Source: Hevea brasiliensis
Lineage: Eukaryota; Streptophyta; Magnoliopsida; Malpighiales; Euphorbiaceae
Direction: 5' to 3'
DNA: 64,000 nt
Assembly: GCF_030052815.1 (NCBI RefSeq)
Contig: NC_079501.1
Span: forward strand, 97,666,190 to 97,730,189
Shown: positions 12,379-23,299 of the stretch, piece after piece
How the letters are laid out: the number at the start of each line of letters is the position of its first letter
Numbering within the stretch: the first letter of the stretch is position 1
Program-made: the position numbers and the translations under genes
The notes under the pieces: model-generated
Database searches by the model: none
What the model was told of the DNA's origin: nothing
The model's input: only the letters and a program-made list of their open reading frames with translations

Positions 12379-13889
12379 CTACAGCTTTGAAGCTGCGCCT
12401 TTGTCCAAAAACCACTTCAACTCCCCTTCAGGTGAAACCATTTGAACAGGCAGCACATCAGAATTTTGATCCTTTCCCAATGCCCTTTGCACTGCATCAG
12501 CTTTACCTGCACCACACACCACAAGGGCAATATATGCAGACGAGTTTATCACAGGGAAAGTAAAGGTAATTCTCTCTGGAGGTGGTTTTGGTGAGTCCTT
12601 AATGCAGGTAACCCATTTCTCATTTTCATTACAAAGCTGATGTCCAGGGAAAAGAGAAGCTACATGTCCATCTGGACCCATACCCAAAAGCATGAGATCA
12701 AACTTTGGAAACCCCCTTGCTGATGATGCTTCTACCACCTTCATATTAACCAAATGTTTAATACAGGTTTCATAATCTTCGGCTGCACCCTCAGCTGATA
12801 GGGCATCATTTATGGCATAAACATTACCAGGAAGAATTGGCACCTACCAAAAATTGGGTGAGAAAAAAAGAATCTTTTCTTTATTAGAGAGTGTCATATT
12901 AGATTGAATCACAAAAGCATTTTGTACATCCACTGAGTAACATGTAACAGCATGCAAGAGTCCGCTAATTTAACAGGAAAAAATTGAAGGTACCATGGAT
13001 AGTCTAAGCATGAAAAAGATTTATTTATTCGAGTAAAAAGTCGTCTGCTATGAGTTTTATTCCAAAGCCCACAATCAACAAGACCAGAGGCATTCCTCTT
13101 CCTCAAAGGCCTAATGTTGCATTCCCTCCAAACTGCCCAAAAAGTGGTATAGCACAAACTGCTCTACCTATAAGAGATTATTACCGATATGCCAATAGTT
13201 TTTGGCCAAACCACCCAAAATAAAAAAAAAAAGAACAAAAGACATTATCACAGAAAAACATGAGTATGAGCATTAATTATCATAAACAATCCAGTATTAA
13301 TTAGTTCCACCAGATTAATTCAATTCAACTATGTCTTACTCCAAAAGTACTAACTTCAAAAACATCAATGTTCCTCCAGAAGTGCAAAGAATAATTTTTA
13401 GCATGCATGTAACTACATTGATACATTAAGCATTGTGGAAGCTTCAATTTTCTTCATTAGCCAATTCTACTTTTTTTTTTTAAGGATTCTACATTACATG
13501 AAAAAACTAGTGGAGTTTAGTATTAAACAAGTTCATCCTCCCTTTTTACAAAAATAGATAGTCATGAGGTTTTAAAAAATTCAGAGTTTTTGTCCAGAAC
13601 CAATTGGAAATAAATCTAAAACAATTCCATTGGAATATAAGATGCATCATTTAGGACAGTTGAAGGATGGCATCTCTTATTAATTAATCCATAGCATTTT
13701 TATTGATTTTAAAAAGACGTTTGTCTTTGAAGTATGAGATAGTAATGCTTGTTTTCAGTGAAAAATTCTCCCTTTTTTTTATCCCCTTATAAGTTTAGTG
13801 AACTTTACCAATTTATTAATTTGGTGGAGCATCAGAGATGGAGATTCAAATTAACTACTTGTATCAAAAGTTGGAACATCTTTCTCTCT

Positions 13890-13940
<51 letters not shown>

Positions 13941-15659
13941 AAGATATTAATATCAATTGGACCAAATAATGAAACTCTGCTATTGCGAAAGACATATAGG
14001 CTTTCTTTGGAATAAATCATTTGAAAGCAAAGAATTCAAATGAATTCTCATACAATCATACTTGATTTTTATTTCTTTGAAAATGAAAATTTTTTAAGTT
14101 ACAAAGAATGGAATTCTTTCATTTTAAATATGAGAATTGACCAAAAAAAAAAAAAAAATCAATTGAATTCAATTTTTGTAAAGTTATAGATTCCAAACAT
14201 GGGGATAGTGTTTAATTACAATAAATAATTGCAGATTGCCAAATACCCTAACAAGCAAATTTTAATCCCTCATTCAAGCATCACAATCAAATGGTGATGC
14301 ACAAAGTTATTAAGGAAGTAAGGTGGGAAGGAGTCTCAAAGCCTAGGTCGAGCACAAAAATATAAAATTTGAAAAGAAAAAAAATCAGAATTAAGACCTA
14401 AAATTCATAACAAATTCAAAATATTAACACCATTTTTAAAATCAAATTGACCAAACTTAACAATGTCTAAAGCATGAATCTAAAGTTAATAGTCTAAACA
14501 CAAGGACAATTATAAACTTCTAAACTCATGAAGCAAAGAGGTAGAACATTGACAACTTCAAAGCTATTCACATAAAATGAACAGACAATAACAATAAGAC
14601 TATGGATGAAATTGAAATGTAATAACATGAAAAATGTGCAATGGAATGGAAAAATAATTTCATTACCATATTTAGTTTATTTGATAGTGGTGATGGTGTT
14701 GATCACCAAGTGGTAGTGATGTTTGTAGTAGCTAGAGGGTGGTGAGTGGTTACAACAGCTAGATGGTGGCTCTAATGGCAATAAGGGCAGGGGTTGCAGT
14801 GGTGGCAATGGCTGGTTCACTGCAGAAGTGATACGGACAAGGAATGTGATGATGGTAAAAGGCTGTGGTGATTAGGGCTATGCACGGTTCTCAGGGGTCC
14901 CGAATCGAACCAAAGAACCATACCGAACTGAATTTATTTTAATGTTTTGCTTCAGTTCTAGTTCTTCACTATGAACCGAACCGAAACCAAACTGATAACC
15001 GATTTTATACATGGATTTTTCTATAACTTTTTATATGTATTATATACTTTCAATAAAATTAAATATTTACATGCAATTAAGATTGTTTCATATATATTTG
15101 CTCCAAAAGAAAAAAAAAAAAGAGATTGTTATATGCATATTACCTAATCTTATCTTTATTTCTCTACGTTTTTTAAATAATTTTAGATATAAATACATTA
15201 AATCACCGTGTAATTCTTAATTATAAATGTACAATCACACTACATATATAACTAATTCATAATTATATATGTATCTTATAGTTAAAGATTGTATAATTAT
15301 ATATCTACCTTATAGTTTAATATTATATTATTTAAAAATAACTAAAAAATATATTATATGATATTTTGTGTATTAATAACTAACTTTAATGCTTAAATAC
15401 CACTTTTAAAAATTGTTCAAAAAGCAAAACCTGAATCAAAACAATATTGAACTAGAACCGGAACTCAAACATTGAATAACCAAACCGTACCAGATTTCCT
15501 AAACAGACCTCAAACCAGAACTGAAATCTCACACGTCTAGTGGTGGAGTGATGGAAGTAAAAAAAGCAACCAAACATATGAAGTAATAATAATAAATTAT
15601 ATATTTTTATATATAATGAGCATTATATATTTATATTAACTAAAGTAGTGGTATTATTA

Positions 15660-15737
<78 letters not shown>

Positions 15738-16606
15738 GTAGTGGTAAGCAAATAAGCAGTAGCTTGATTGCCCTTTTTCCACCCACTTGTTTCGAATTCA
15801 AATCACTCCATCTACCCATTTAAGATTTATTGTGTGTCATCAATTGTTAATTGGCCTAATAATTCACATTACATTACAATAATTTTTTTTTCAACCAAAG
15901 AAAGTAACAAGTCAATACAATTTCATTTGCCCAATATCAATTCGTGTGACCAGAAAGTAATATTAATAGTAATATTCAAGAAAAAAATACCTGAGCTAGA
16001 AATCCATCATATGCAAGTTTGTAGTTACTGTCAACATGATCCTTAGGGACCACTCTCTCATCCACCCATAGAACATGCCATTTCGACCATTCTATCGAAT
16101 CAATGTAAGGAGGTTCCAATAGCTTCCTGAAAAATCCCCAATTCATTGTCTTCCAATTTCATTTCATTTAATTCCAATAAAAAGAGAGGAAATAAAAAAA
16201 AAAACCAAAAAAAAAAACGAATTTACCTGAGAGACTTGATGAGAGAACCACCAGACAAAACGACAGTGAAACAGCCTCTTTCTTTACAAAACTTTTCAGA
16301 TAGATCAGCCGTATATTTGGCCAGAGACACCGCCAGAGCCTCCTCCGACTCAAAAATCTCCACTTCTTTCTTCTTTCCAGCGGTCGTCGCCGTCGTAATC
16401 CCAGCCATGAACGACGCCTTCGTTCTGCAATCAAATCTCCTGGATTCTGTTGCGAGAACAGCCGAAGCCCCGGGTCTCACTCCAGTGGAGTAATCGACTC
16501 TCTTGAGGTTAAATGCTACCTGAGGTGAGATTAGCTGAGCGTACGGTCTACACAGTCTTCGCACAGAGGATGAGAAGGTGGACGCAGAGAGAGAGGAAGA
16601 TGCCAT
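12379..16606 (-). CDS. 6-phosphogluconolactonase, plastid/peroxisomal, copy A (intact)
   Basis: Exons 16227-16606, 15991-16126 and 12379-12843 join in frame to 326 aa. The enzyme hydrolyses 6-phosphogluconolactone to 6-phosphogluconate, step two of the oxidative pentose phosphate pathway. Residues 1 to about 66 are a Ser/Arg-rich leader of plastid transit-peptide type. Family motifs follow: VVLSGGSL, VDERVVP (about 148-154), GMGPDGHVASLFPG with the catalytic His (H232), RITFTFP (R263), and GAGKA with the conserved Lys (K286). The protein ends in SKL, a type 1 peroxisomal signal; plant PGL3-type enzymes are known to be dual-targeted this way. An in-frame second ATG at 16408 (M67) would give a 260-aa form without the leader. 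Intron 2 is 3.1 kb and holds a hAT-like element and two microsatellites. Copy B, downstream in the window, is a tandem duplicate. Confidence 0.92.
13888..13938. repeat. (CT)n microsatellite
   Basis: A pure CT run in intron 2 of lactonase copy A. It is absent from the corresponding intron of copy B. Confidence 0.95.
14873..15539. mobile_element. non-autonomous hAT-like element in intron 2 of copy A
   Basis: It begins TAGGGCTATGCACGGTTC and ends in CACACGTCTA, so only the outermost TAG/CTA and a few further bases are inverted. It is flanked by 8-bp near-duplicates, gtggtgat (14865-14872) and gtggtgga (15540-15547). Copy B carries the uninterrupted site (ctggtggtggagtgatgg, near 18912), which shows that this is an insertion. 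Interior ends are rich in GAACC/GGTTC motifs, as in the larger element at 20.9 kb. No transposase frame is present. Confidence 0.65.
15662..15737. repeat. (AC)n microsatellite
   Basis: About 37 AC units with one AAAC interruption, in intron 2 of lactonase copy A. Confidence 0.97.
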
Positions 16607-16628
16607 TAGAGGGAGTAGAGAGTGGGCT

Positions 16629-16636
16629 TATTTATA
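16629..16636 (-). promoter_or_regulatory. TATA box of lactonase copy A
   Basis: TATAAATA on the minus strand, 23 nt from the first ATG (16606). The same box lies in front of copy B. Normal TATA-to-start spacing would put the transcript start at or just past the first ATG. Confidence 0.5.
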
Positions 16637-16699
16637 GCCGCTCGATGGTTGGAAAATAGTGAGAGTGAACGGTGATGAAGGGAGTAAGGGAGGAACGGT

Positions 16700-17449
16700 G
16701 GGTGGGGTGGGAGTTTTTGGTGTGATGAGTAAGCGTTAACAACAATGCAGGGGCGGCCATTGAAGGACGCGTGTTTACCCTTTCAGTCAGGTGGCCGGTC
16801 CGGACCGATTTCAAATTAAGGCGGATCGTTGGGTTAACCAATCTCAGATCCTATTTCAATTCGATTCTAATAAATTTTCATGATTAAAAATTTTATTTTT
16901 TTAAATAAAAAATTTGTTACACTGAATTGAACTTACCGTCGTCAATCAATTTAATATTAATTTTGATCAATTTAATTAATTTTAAACTATTTTAATTTTA
17001 TAAATTAATTTAATTCAATTTTAATACAATTCAAAATTTGAAATGAATTATGATTGAATTTATTTCAAGTGTGTTAATTAACCATCTTATTCACAATTTT
17101 AAAGTAATTAAATATTAAAAAATTTAAATTGTTTATTAAATATTAGTTTTGTAAATACATGTTTACACGCACAAAATTATAATATACAATTATTTTAGTT
17201 ATAACAATATATAAATATTAAATAATTTATAATATAGATATTAAGATTCATAAAAAATATTTCAAATAATGGATTAACACTAGTAATAAATAATTTTATA
17301 TTTCTTAAATAAATTAAATATTTGATCCTTATAAATAAAAAAAATTATCCAAATTCTTTACTCTATCATAATGGCGTCCCAGCACTGCTTTATTAGACCT
17401 CATTCAATGGGCTAGAGATACATTCATCCATAAAATATTTATTATGGGC
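16700..17449. other. spacer between the duplicated lactonase genes
   Basis: The first 150 bp are GC-richer and are the upstream promoter of copy A. The rest is AT-rich, with no gene seen. Confidence 0.5.
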
Positions 17450-17569
17450 TCACAATTTGCACATAGAGGAAAGATTGGCAATCCTTGATTACATAAGCTA
17501 GTAGTTCATCTATTGATAAAACACACAAATTGCATCAGAATTATTGCTTGGACGAAGACGCTTTCCTTC

Positions 17570-19989
17570 CTACAGCTTTGAAGCTGCATCTTTGTCCAAA
17601 AACCACTTCAACTCCCCTTCAGGTGAAACCATTTGAACAGGCAGCACATCAGAATTTTGATCCTTTCCCAATGCCCTTTGCACTGCAACAGCTTCAGCTG
17701 CACCACATATCACAAGGGCAATATATGCTGACGAGTTTATCACAGGGAAAGTAAAGGTAATTCTCTCTGGAGGTGGTTTTGGTGAGTCCTTAATGCAGGT
17801 AACCCATTTCTCATTTTCATTACAAAGCTGATGCCCAGGAAAAAGAGAAGCTACATGTCCATCTGGACCCATACCTAAAAGCATGAGATCAAACTTTGGA
17901 AACCCACTCACTGATGATGCTTCTATCACCTTCATATTAACCAAATGTTTAAGACAGGTTTCATAATCTTCAGCTGCACCCTCAGCTGATAGGGCATCAT
18001 TTATGGCATAAACATTACCGGGAAGAATTGGCACCTGCGAAAGAATGGGCAAGAAAAAAAGAACCTTCCCTTTATTACAGAGTGTCATATTAGCTTGAAT
18101 CACAAACGTATTTGCACATGTAACATATGAAAGTGCAGAGTCTGCTAATTTAACAGGGAAAAAGCTGAGGGTACCATGGATATGCAGTCTAAGCATGAAA
18201 AAGATTTATTTACTTGAGTAAAAAGGTGTCTGTTATTAGTTTTATTCATAAGCCCACAATCAACAAGACCAGAGAAATTCCTCTTCCAGCATCACAGAAA
18301 AAAAAAAAGAAAGTATGAGCATTAATTATCGTAAACAATCCAGTATCAATTAGTTCCAACAGATTAGTTCGCTTAACTATGTCTTATTCCAAAATTACTT
18401 AGTTAGAAAATATCAATGTTCCTCCAGAAGTGCAAAGAATATTCTTTTGTATGTATGTGACTATATTCAATTTTCTTCATTAAGCAATTTCACATTGGGT
18501 TAATCACAAGGAAAAACCTGTGGAGTTCAGCATTAGACGTGTTTATCGTTCTGTTTTCAAAAAAAGAAAGTAACGAGGTTTTCAAAAATTCGGAGTTTTT
18601 GTCCAGAACCAATTGGAAATTGAAAGATGGCATCCCTTACTAATTAAGGCTATATTTGGTAAGATGTAGTTGAACGTAATGTAATCAAATATATAATAAA
18701 ATGAAAAATGTAATGGAACGGACCAAAAATTTTCATTCCTATATTTAGTTTATTTGATAGTGATGGTGACAACGAAGTGGTTGTGATGTTTGTAGTTGCT
18801 GGAGGGTGGCGGCAACGGCTAGAAGGGAGAAGGATAAGGGTAGCAACAGTGGCAATGGCTGGTTCACGGCAGAAGTGATAGGGAGAAGGATGGTGATGAT
18901 AGTATAAGGTTCTGGTGGTGGAGTGATGGAAGTAAAAATAAGTAATGAAACAAACGAAGCAATCACAATTAATTACATACTTTCATATGTAGTGAGCCTT
19001 ATATTAACCAAAGTAGTGGTAAGCCAGTCGAGGAGTAGCTTAATTGCTCTTTCTCTGCTTAATTGTATTGAATTTGAATATCTTCATCTAGGATTTATTA
19101 TGTAATGATTGGCCTAATAATTCACATTATATGCCTAGCCAGGTTTGGCAAGTAACTAAAGGTGTTTCACTCGGACAAACTCAGGTTTGAGTCCTACTCC
19201 CAATCCCCTACTAAAAAATAAATAAATAATTCAGATTATATTACAATAAATTATTTTTTTCTAAGCAAGCAAAGGAACAAGTCATTACAATTTTGACTTG
19301 CCTAGTAACATCAATTGGTGTGAAAAAACCAAAAAAGATATTAATATTAATAGTAATAGTAATATTAATGAATCAGTAAAGCAAATGAAAAAATAAATCA
19401 AGAAAAATACCTGAGCGAGAAATCCATCATATGCAAGTTTGTAGTTGCTGTCAACATGATCCTTAGGGACAACTCTCTCATCCACCCATAAAACATGCCA
19501 TTTCGACCATTCTATCGAATCAACATAAGGAGGTTCCAATAGCTTCCTGAAAAATCCCCAATTCCAATTTCATTCATTTCACTAAGTTTCTTATCATTAC
19601 AAATTATTTTTAAAAAGGAAGCAAAAAAAAAATTACCTGAGAGACTCGATGAGAGAACCACCAGACAAAACGACAGTGAAACAGCCTCTTTCTTTACAAA
19701 ACTTTTCAGATAGATCAGCCGTATACTTGGCCAGAGACACCGCCACTGCCTCCTCCGAGTCAAAGACCTCCACCTCCTTCTTCTTCCCAGCAGTCTTCGC
19801 AGTAGTAATTTCAGCCATGGATGACGCCTTCGTTCTGCAATCAGAACTCCTGGATTCCGTCCGATGACAGCCGAAGCCCCTGGTCCCAATCCGGTGGAGC
19901 AATCGAGTCTCTTGAGGTCAAATGCTGCCTGGGGTGAGATTAGCGGAGCGTTGGGTCTACGCAGTCTTCGCACAGAGGCTGAGATGATG

Positions 19990-20022
<33 letters not shown>

Positions 20023-20045
20023 CGGCGGAGAGGAGAAGATGCCAT
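17570..20045 (-). CDS. 6-phosphogluconolactonase copy B: leader frameshifted, conserved Lys lost
   Basis: Exons match copy A: exon 1 from 19637, 19411-19546, and 17570-18034. The ATG at 20045 opens a transit-peptide frame, but a 1-nt deletion near 19860-19866 throws it out of frame with the enzyme. From the internal ATG at 19818 the remaining exons give a complete 260-aa lactonase without a plastid leader. It still has VDERVVP, the GMGPDGH active-site motif and the C-terminal SKL. In the motif that is GAGKA in copy A, copy B reads GAAEA: the Lys that is conserved in the family is Glu (residue 220). The leader exon also contains an expanded GA repeat at about 19991-20022. It may make a short cytosolic/peroxisomal protein of altered activity, or be an early pseudogene; sequence alone cannot decide. 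Confidence 0.7.
19132..19224 (+). mobile_element. tRNA-derived SINE in intron 2 of copy B
   Basis: A 93-bp unit has a pol III B-box-like GGTTTGAGTCC, an A-box-like TGGCAAGTAACTAAAGG and a tail of TAAA repeats. It is flanked by 16-bp target duplications differing at one base (19116-19131 and 19225-19240). Copy A has the uninterrupted site (near 15857-15880), which confirms the insertion. Confidence 0.75.
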
Positions 20046-20138
20046 TAGAGGGAGTGGATAGTGGGTTTATTTATAGCCGCTAGATGGTTAGAAAGTAGCG
20101 AGAGTGAACGGTGGTGATGGAAGTAAGGGAGGAACGGT

Positions 20139-20865
20139 ACAGTCGCATCGCATGTGCATTGTCAATGTTGACAGTCACATGTTCTTGTTATACTTGCTGG
20201 CAACATAATTATCAATTCATTGCAGGTTTTAACCTCGCTGGAAAGCTGAGCAGGTCTTGTAAGTTTTAAGGGTAATTATGGAGCCCAAGTCTTGACGGGT
20301 ATTGCGAGAGAACACTAACTTAAAATATGCATTGGTGTCTCTCATTTATCCCATTCTTTTTCACAGTAGAAATTTCACATTTACATATTATTCATCTAGA
20401 CGACTGCAGTGGAACCTTAGGCATTTTAGTAATTTATGCAAATTGTGGTAAGAGTGCCATTGTTTGCAGTTTGAATATTGTAGTAACCATCACAAAAACT
20501 AGAGAGATGCTTTGAAGGGCGGCCTGGAGAAAGGAAGGAGCAATGTTAATCTGGTGAAAGGTCCCACTTTAGTTTTGTTGTTGTGTTGTGCATTTCCATT
20601 GATGTCAATTATTGCCTCCTAGAATGTGAAATGCAATATCAGCGGCACCAAGCAGTAGTTGATGTTTGGGTGTGACTGTTATAATGAGATATTGTAGGAC
20701 TATGGTGGAGAAGATAATGATTAAATCTCCATCTTTTTCCATACTAATGTTCTCTGGTCAATTTCAAGCACTATAGAGAAATCTCAATTTGAGCGGAGGA
20801 GTTTAATAAGAGGAGAAATTATTTTGCGTTCCTAAAGCAAGAAAGGGTGAGTAGCTATAGCTACA
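20139..20865. other. intergenic DNA with possible exon remnant
   Basis: TTCATTGCAG at about 20216-20225 precedes a short open stretch, and the sequence around 20.3-20.65 kb is less AT-rich and resembles a 3' UTR. I cannot connect it to a gene. Confidence 0.3.
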
Positions 20866-20875
20866 TAGTTGGTCT

Positions 20876-22226
20876 TAGGGGTGGCCACGGTTCAGGAACC
20901 GCCGGTTACGGTTCCTGAATCGTAGGTTCAGATTTAATAAAATCATGAACCTGAACCAAACCGTCATGGGACGATTTGGAAAACGGTTCTTGAACCGTCG
21001 ATTCCGGTTCGAGCCCCGGTTTAAAACGGTTTAAAAGACGATTCAAAAAATGATAGTTCAAAACGGTTTGAAGGACGGTTTGGAAGCGATTTTGGAGCGG
21101 TTTAAGAGCGACTTAAAGGAAAAAATTAGAGGAAAATTTTATTGATTTATAATTTAAGTTATATTTGTAAAAATATTTTAATTTTTCTTAGAAATCTTTT
21201 AATCAAAATAAAATAAGAATAAAAAAAATAAAATTAACTTATTTTTAAGAAAAATTTAATAAGCAAAGACTTGAACTTATTAAAAACTAGAGATGAAATT
21301 AATTTAAAAAAAATTAGAAAAATGTGCATGAACTTAATTTTGCCTATGTATCCCTTTAGGATTTAGATGAATCAAAAATTTCAGTTATAAGTTGAGAGAA
21401 GAGAGATTGAGGTGGTTTGGTAATGTGAAGTATAGACATAGGAAAACTCTAGTTAGACATGTAAAGTACATTGGGTTAGAGAATAGAAAGAAAAGAAGAA
21501 TAGGTAGACCTAAACTAACTTAAAGGAGAATAGTACAATATGACTTAAAAGTATTACACATTTCCGATGATTTAACCTAAAATCATTTAGAGTGGAGAAA
21601 GAAAATCCATATAGCCAACCCCAATAAATTTTTGGGATAAAAGCTTAGTTGAATTGAGTTGAGTCGAGTATTACTTGCCCTCTTTTAAAAAATTATATGA
21701 TAATTGATAATTAAAAAAATATAAAAGAAAAAAAAAATCAAAATAGAGGGTATTGAAAATTTTATTGAATATATAAAATAATAACAGAGTAATTGATATA
21801 GCATTAAAAATTTTAGTGAGCATATAAAATAATAAAGTAGGAGAATTATAAAAGTATTGAGAATTAAAAGGAGTATAGAAAATAATTATTTAGAAAATTT
21901 GAGAGAAATTAAAAGAGTATTGAGAATTAAAGAAAGTATAGAGAATAATTGTGTAGAGAATTAATGATATATATAAATGAATTAGGAGTGGAGTGAGGTA
22001 TTTATTGAATTTTTTTGTATTTAAATCACTAGTTTGGTCCGATTTAGAACTGTCGGTTCAATCCGGTTCGGAACCGTCGGTTCACTGTTTTTAAAAAATA
22101 TGAACCTGAACCAAACCGTAGAAGGACGGTTTCGGTCCGGTTCGAAATTGGTTCCGGTTTTGACCGGTTTCGGTCCAATTTTGATCGAACCGGTTCCAGT
22201 TCGAAACCTAACCGTGGCCACCCCTA
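20876..22226. mobile_element. 1.35 kb non-autonomous hAT element
   Basis: Terminal inverted repeats of 17 bp (TAGGGGTGGCCACGGTT at the left; its complement at the right) lie inside 8-bp near-duplicates (gttggtct 20868-20875; gttggttt 22227-22234). Eight-base duplications and TAGGG ends fit the hAT superfamily. Both subterminal regions are crowded with ACGGTT/AACCGT and CCGGTTC motifs, which are likely transposase-binding sites. No transposase is encoded. The centre holds a LINE 3' end. Confidence 0.8.
21389..21670 (+). mobile_element. 5'-truncated RTE-type LINE inside the hAT element
   Basis: Broken frames encode the RTE C-terminal region (RWFGNVKH, ENRKKRRIGRPKL, HLEWRKKIH). It ends with TTTTTGGGATAAAAGCTTAG and TTGAGT-like repeats. 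It matches the 3' end of the LINE at 41.5 kb. Confidence 0.8.
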
Positions 22227-22295
22227 GTTGGTTTTCCCTTCGCTTCCATTGTCTTTTCTTTCCTTTCCTTTCCCCTGTAATCTAGTACAAAGTGA

Positions 22296-22702
22296 GTGTT
22301 TGGTTTGATTTATAAAAATAGATTAGTATTTATTTTAACTTATAAATAATTTTTTTTTAAATAAGTTAAAAATTATAAGTAAAAATATATTACTTATAAT
22401 TTATTTATTTATTTATTTTAAATTACTTTTTAATCAAGTAAAAGATTATATTATTTTAATAATTTTTAAAAATATTAATATTGTCCTCTTTTTAACAACT
22501 ATAACACTTAATTACATATCTTTTTTTTTGTAATTTTAACTAATTAAATTATTTTTAAATAATTTTTAATTAAATATTTAAACTATTTAAAAATTATTTT
22601 TTATATAATTTTACTAAATAATTACCTAATTATTTTTAATTTAACTTAAATTAAAAAATATATTTTAAATGAAAAATTAAAATAAATAATCAAACTAAAT
22701 AC
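22296..22702. repeat. MITE-like element
   Basis: The AT-rich unit begins GTGTTTGGTTTGATTTAT and ends with the inverted form of GTATTTAGTTTGATTATTTAT. No coding capacity. The target duplication is not clear. Confidence 0.5.
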
Positions 22703-23049
22703 CTTCGAATTCTCTTATAAAAAATATAGAAAGAAAAAAATGCGTTAGGATAAGACGAGCGGGCCAAAGCAGAGCTTCAAACATGGCTATCAATTTCACA
22801 ATAAACCTCACATGCATCCTCTATAAAAGAAAATTTCATTGGTATCACTAGTATATAATATTATTATAATAATATTTTAAAATTATTTTCTATTTAAGAG
22901 TAGCAACTGTAAAGCATGCTCATATTTTAATAGAGGATGGTATAAATAAGATAAAATTTTTGACTTTCAAGATAGGGAGAGAAATTTGGAAAGCAATAAG
23001 ATAAAGAAGCTAAAATGTTATTTTTTGGTAACTCTTGCTATAAATGAAA

Positions 23050-23075
23050 TCAAAGCTTCCTTTTTATAGGAGGAA
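23050..23075 (-). promoter_or_regulatory. pararetroviral promoter-like TATA region
   Basis: On the minus strand CCTATAAAAAGGAAGC is followed by TTTCATTT. The layout resembles the TATA region of caulimovirid full-length-transcript promoters. It lies beyond the RNase H remnant, where the intergenic region of such genomes is expected. Confidence 0.45.
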
Positions 23076-23299
23076 AGCTGAAATTATTACAACTACTTTT
23101 TATACAAACACATGTCTACCTAATAGCTAGTTAAGGACATCTAATAAGATAGGAACTAGTTAGGTGGATACATGACTCATGCCTAACTAAGTTATACATG
23201 AAGACAAATAACTTATTTTGATGAAAATTAATTATATAGATATATTTTTCTCCAGCTTTAGAGGGATAGTCTGCTATTAATTCACATGGAGTTTTGGCT

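Larger units (their letters stand above)
12230..16699. repeat. tandem segmental duplication, unit A (partner 17450-20138)
   Basis: The two units match from the 3' UTR (CATCTATTGATAAA) through exons, introns and about 90 bp of promoter (AAGGGAGGAACGGT). They are in direct orientation with about 750 bp between them. Unit A is longer because of insertions in intron 2. Confidence 0.85.

Noticed and set aside
13749..14020. Open frames with Ser-Leu or Arg-Glu runs in intron 2 of copy A
   Set aside because: Produced by the CT repeat inside an intron.
22021..22285. Overlapping open frames of 66 and 83 aa on both strands
   Set aside because: They translate the repetitive CCGGTTC/GAACCGG subterminal motifs of the hAT element and are not genes.
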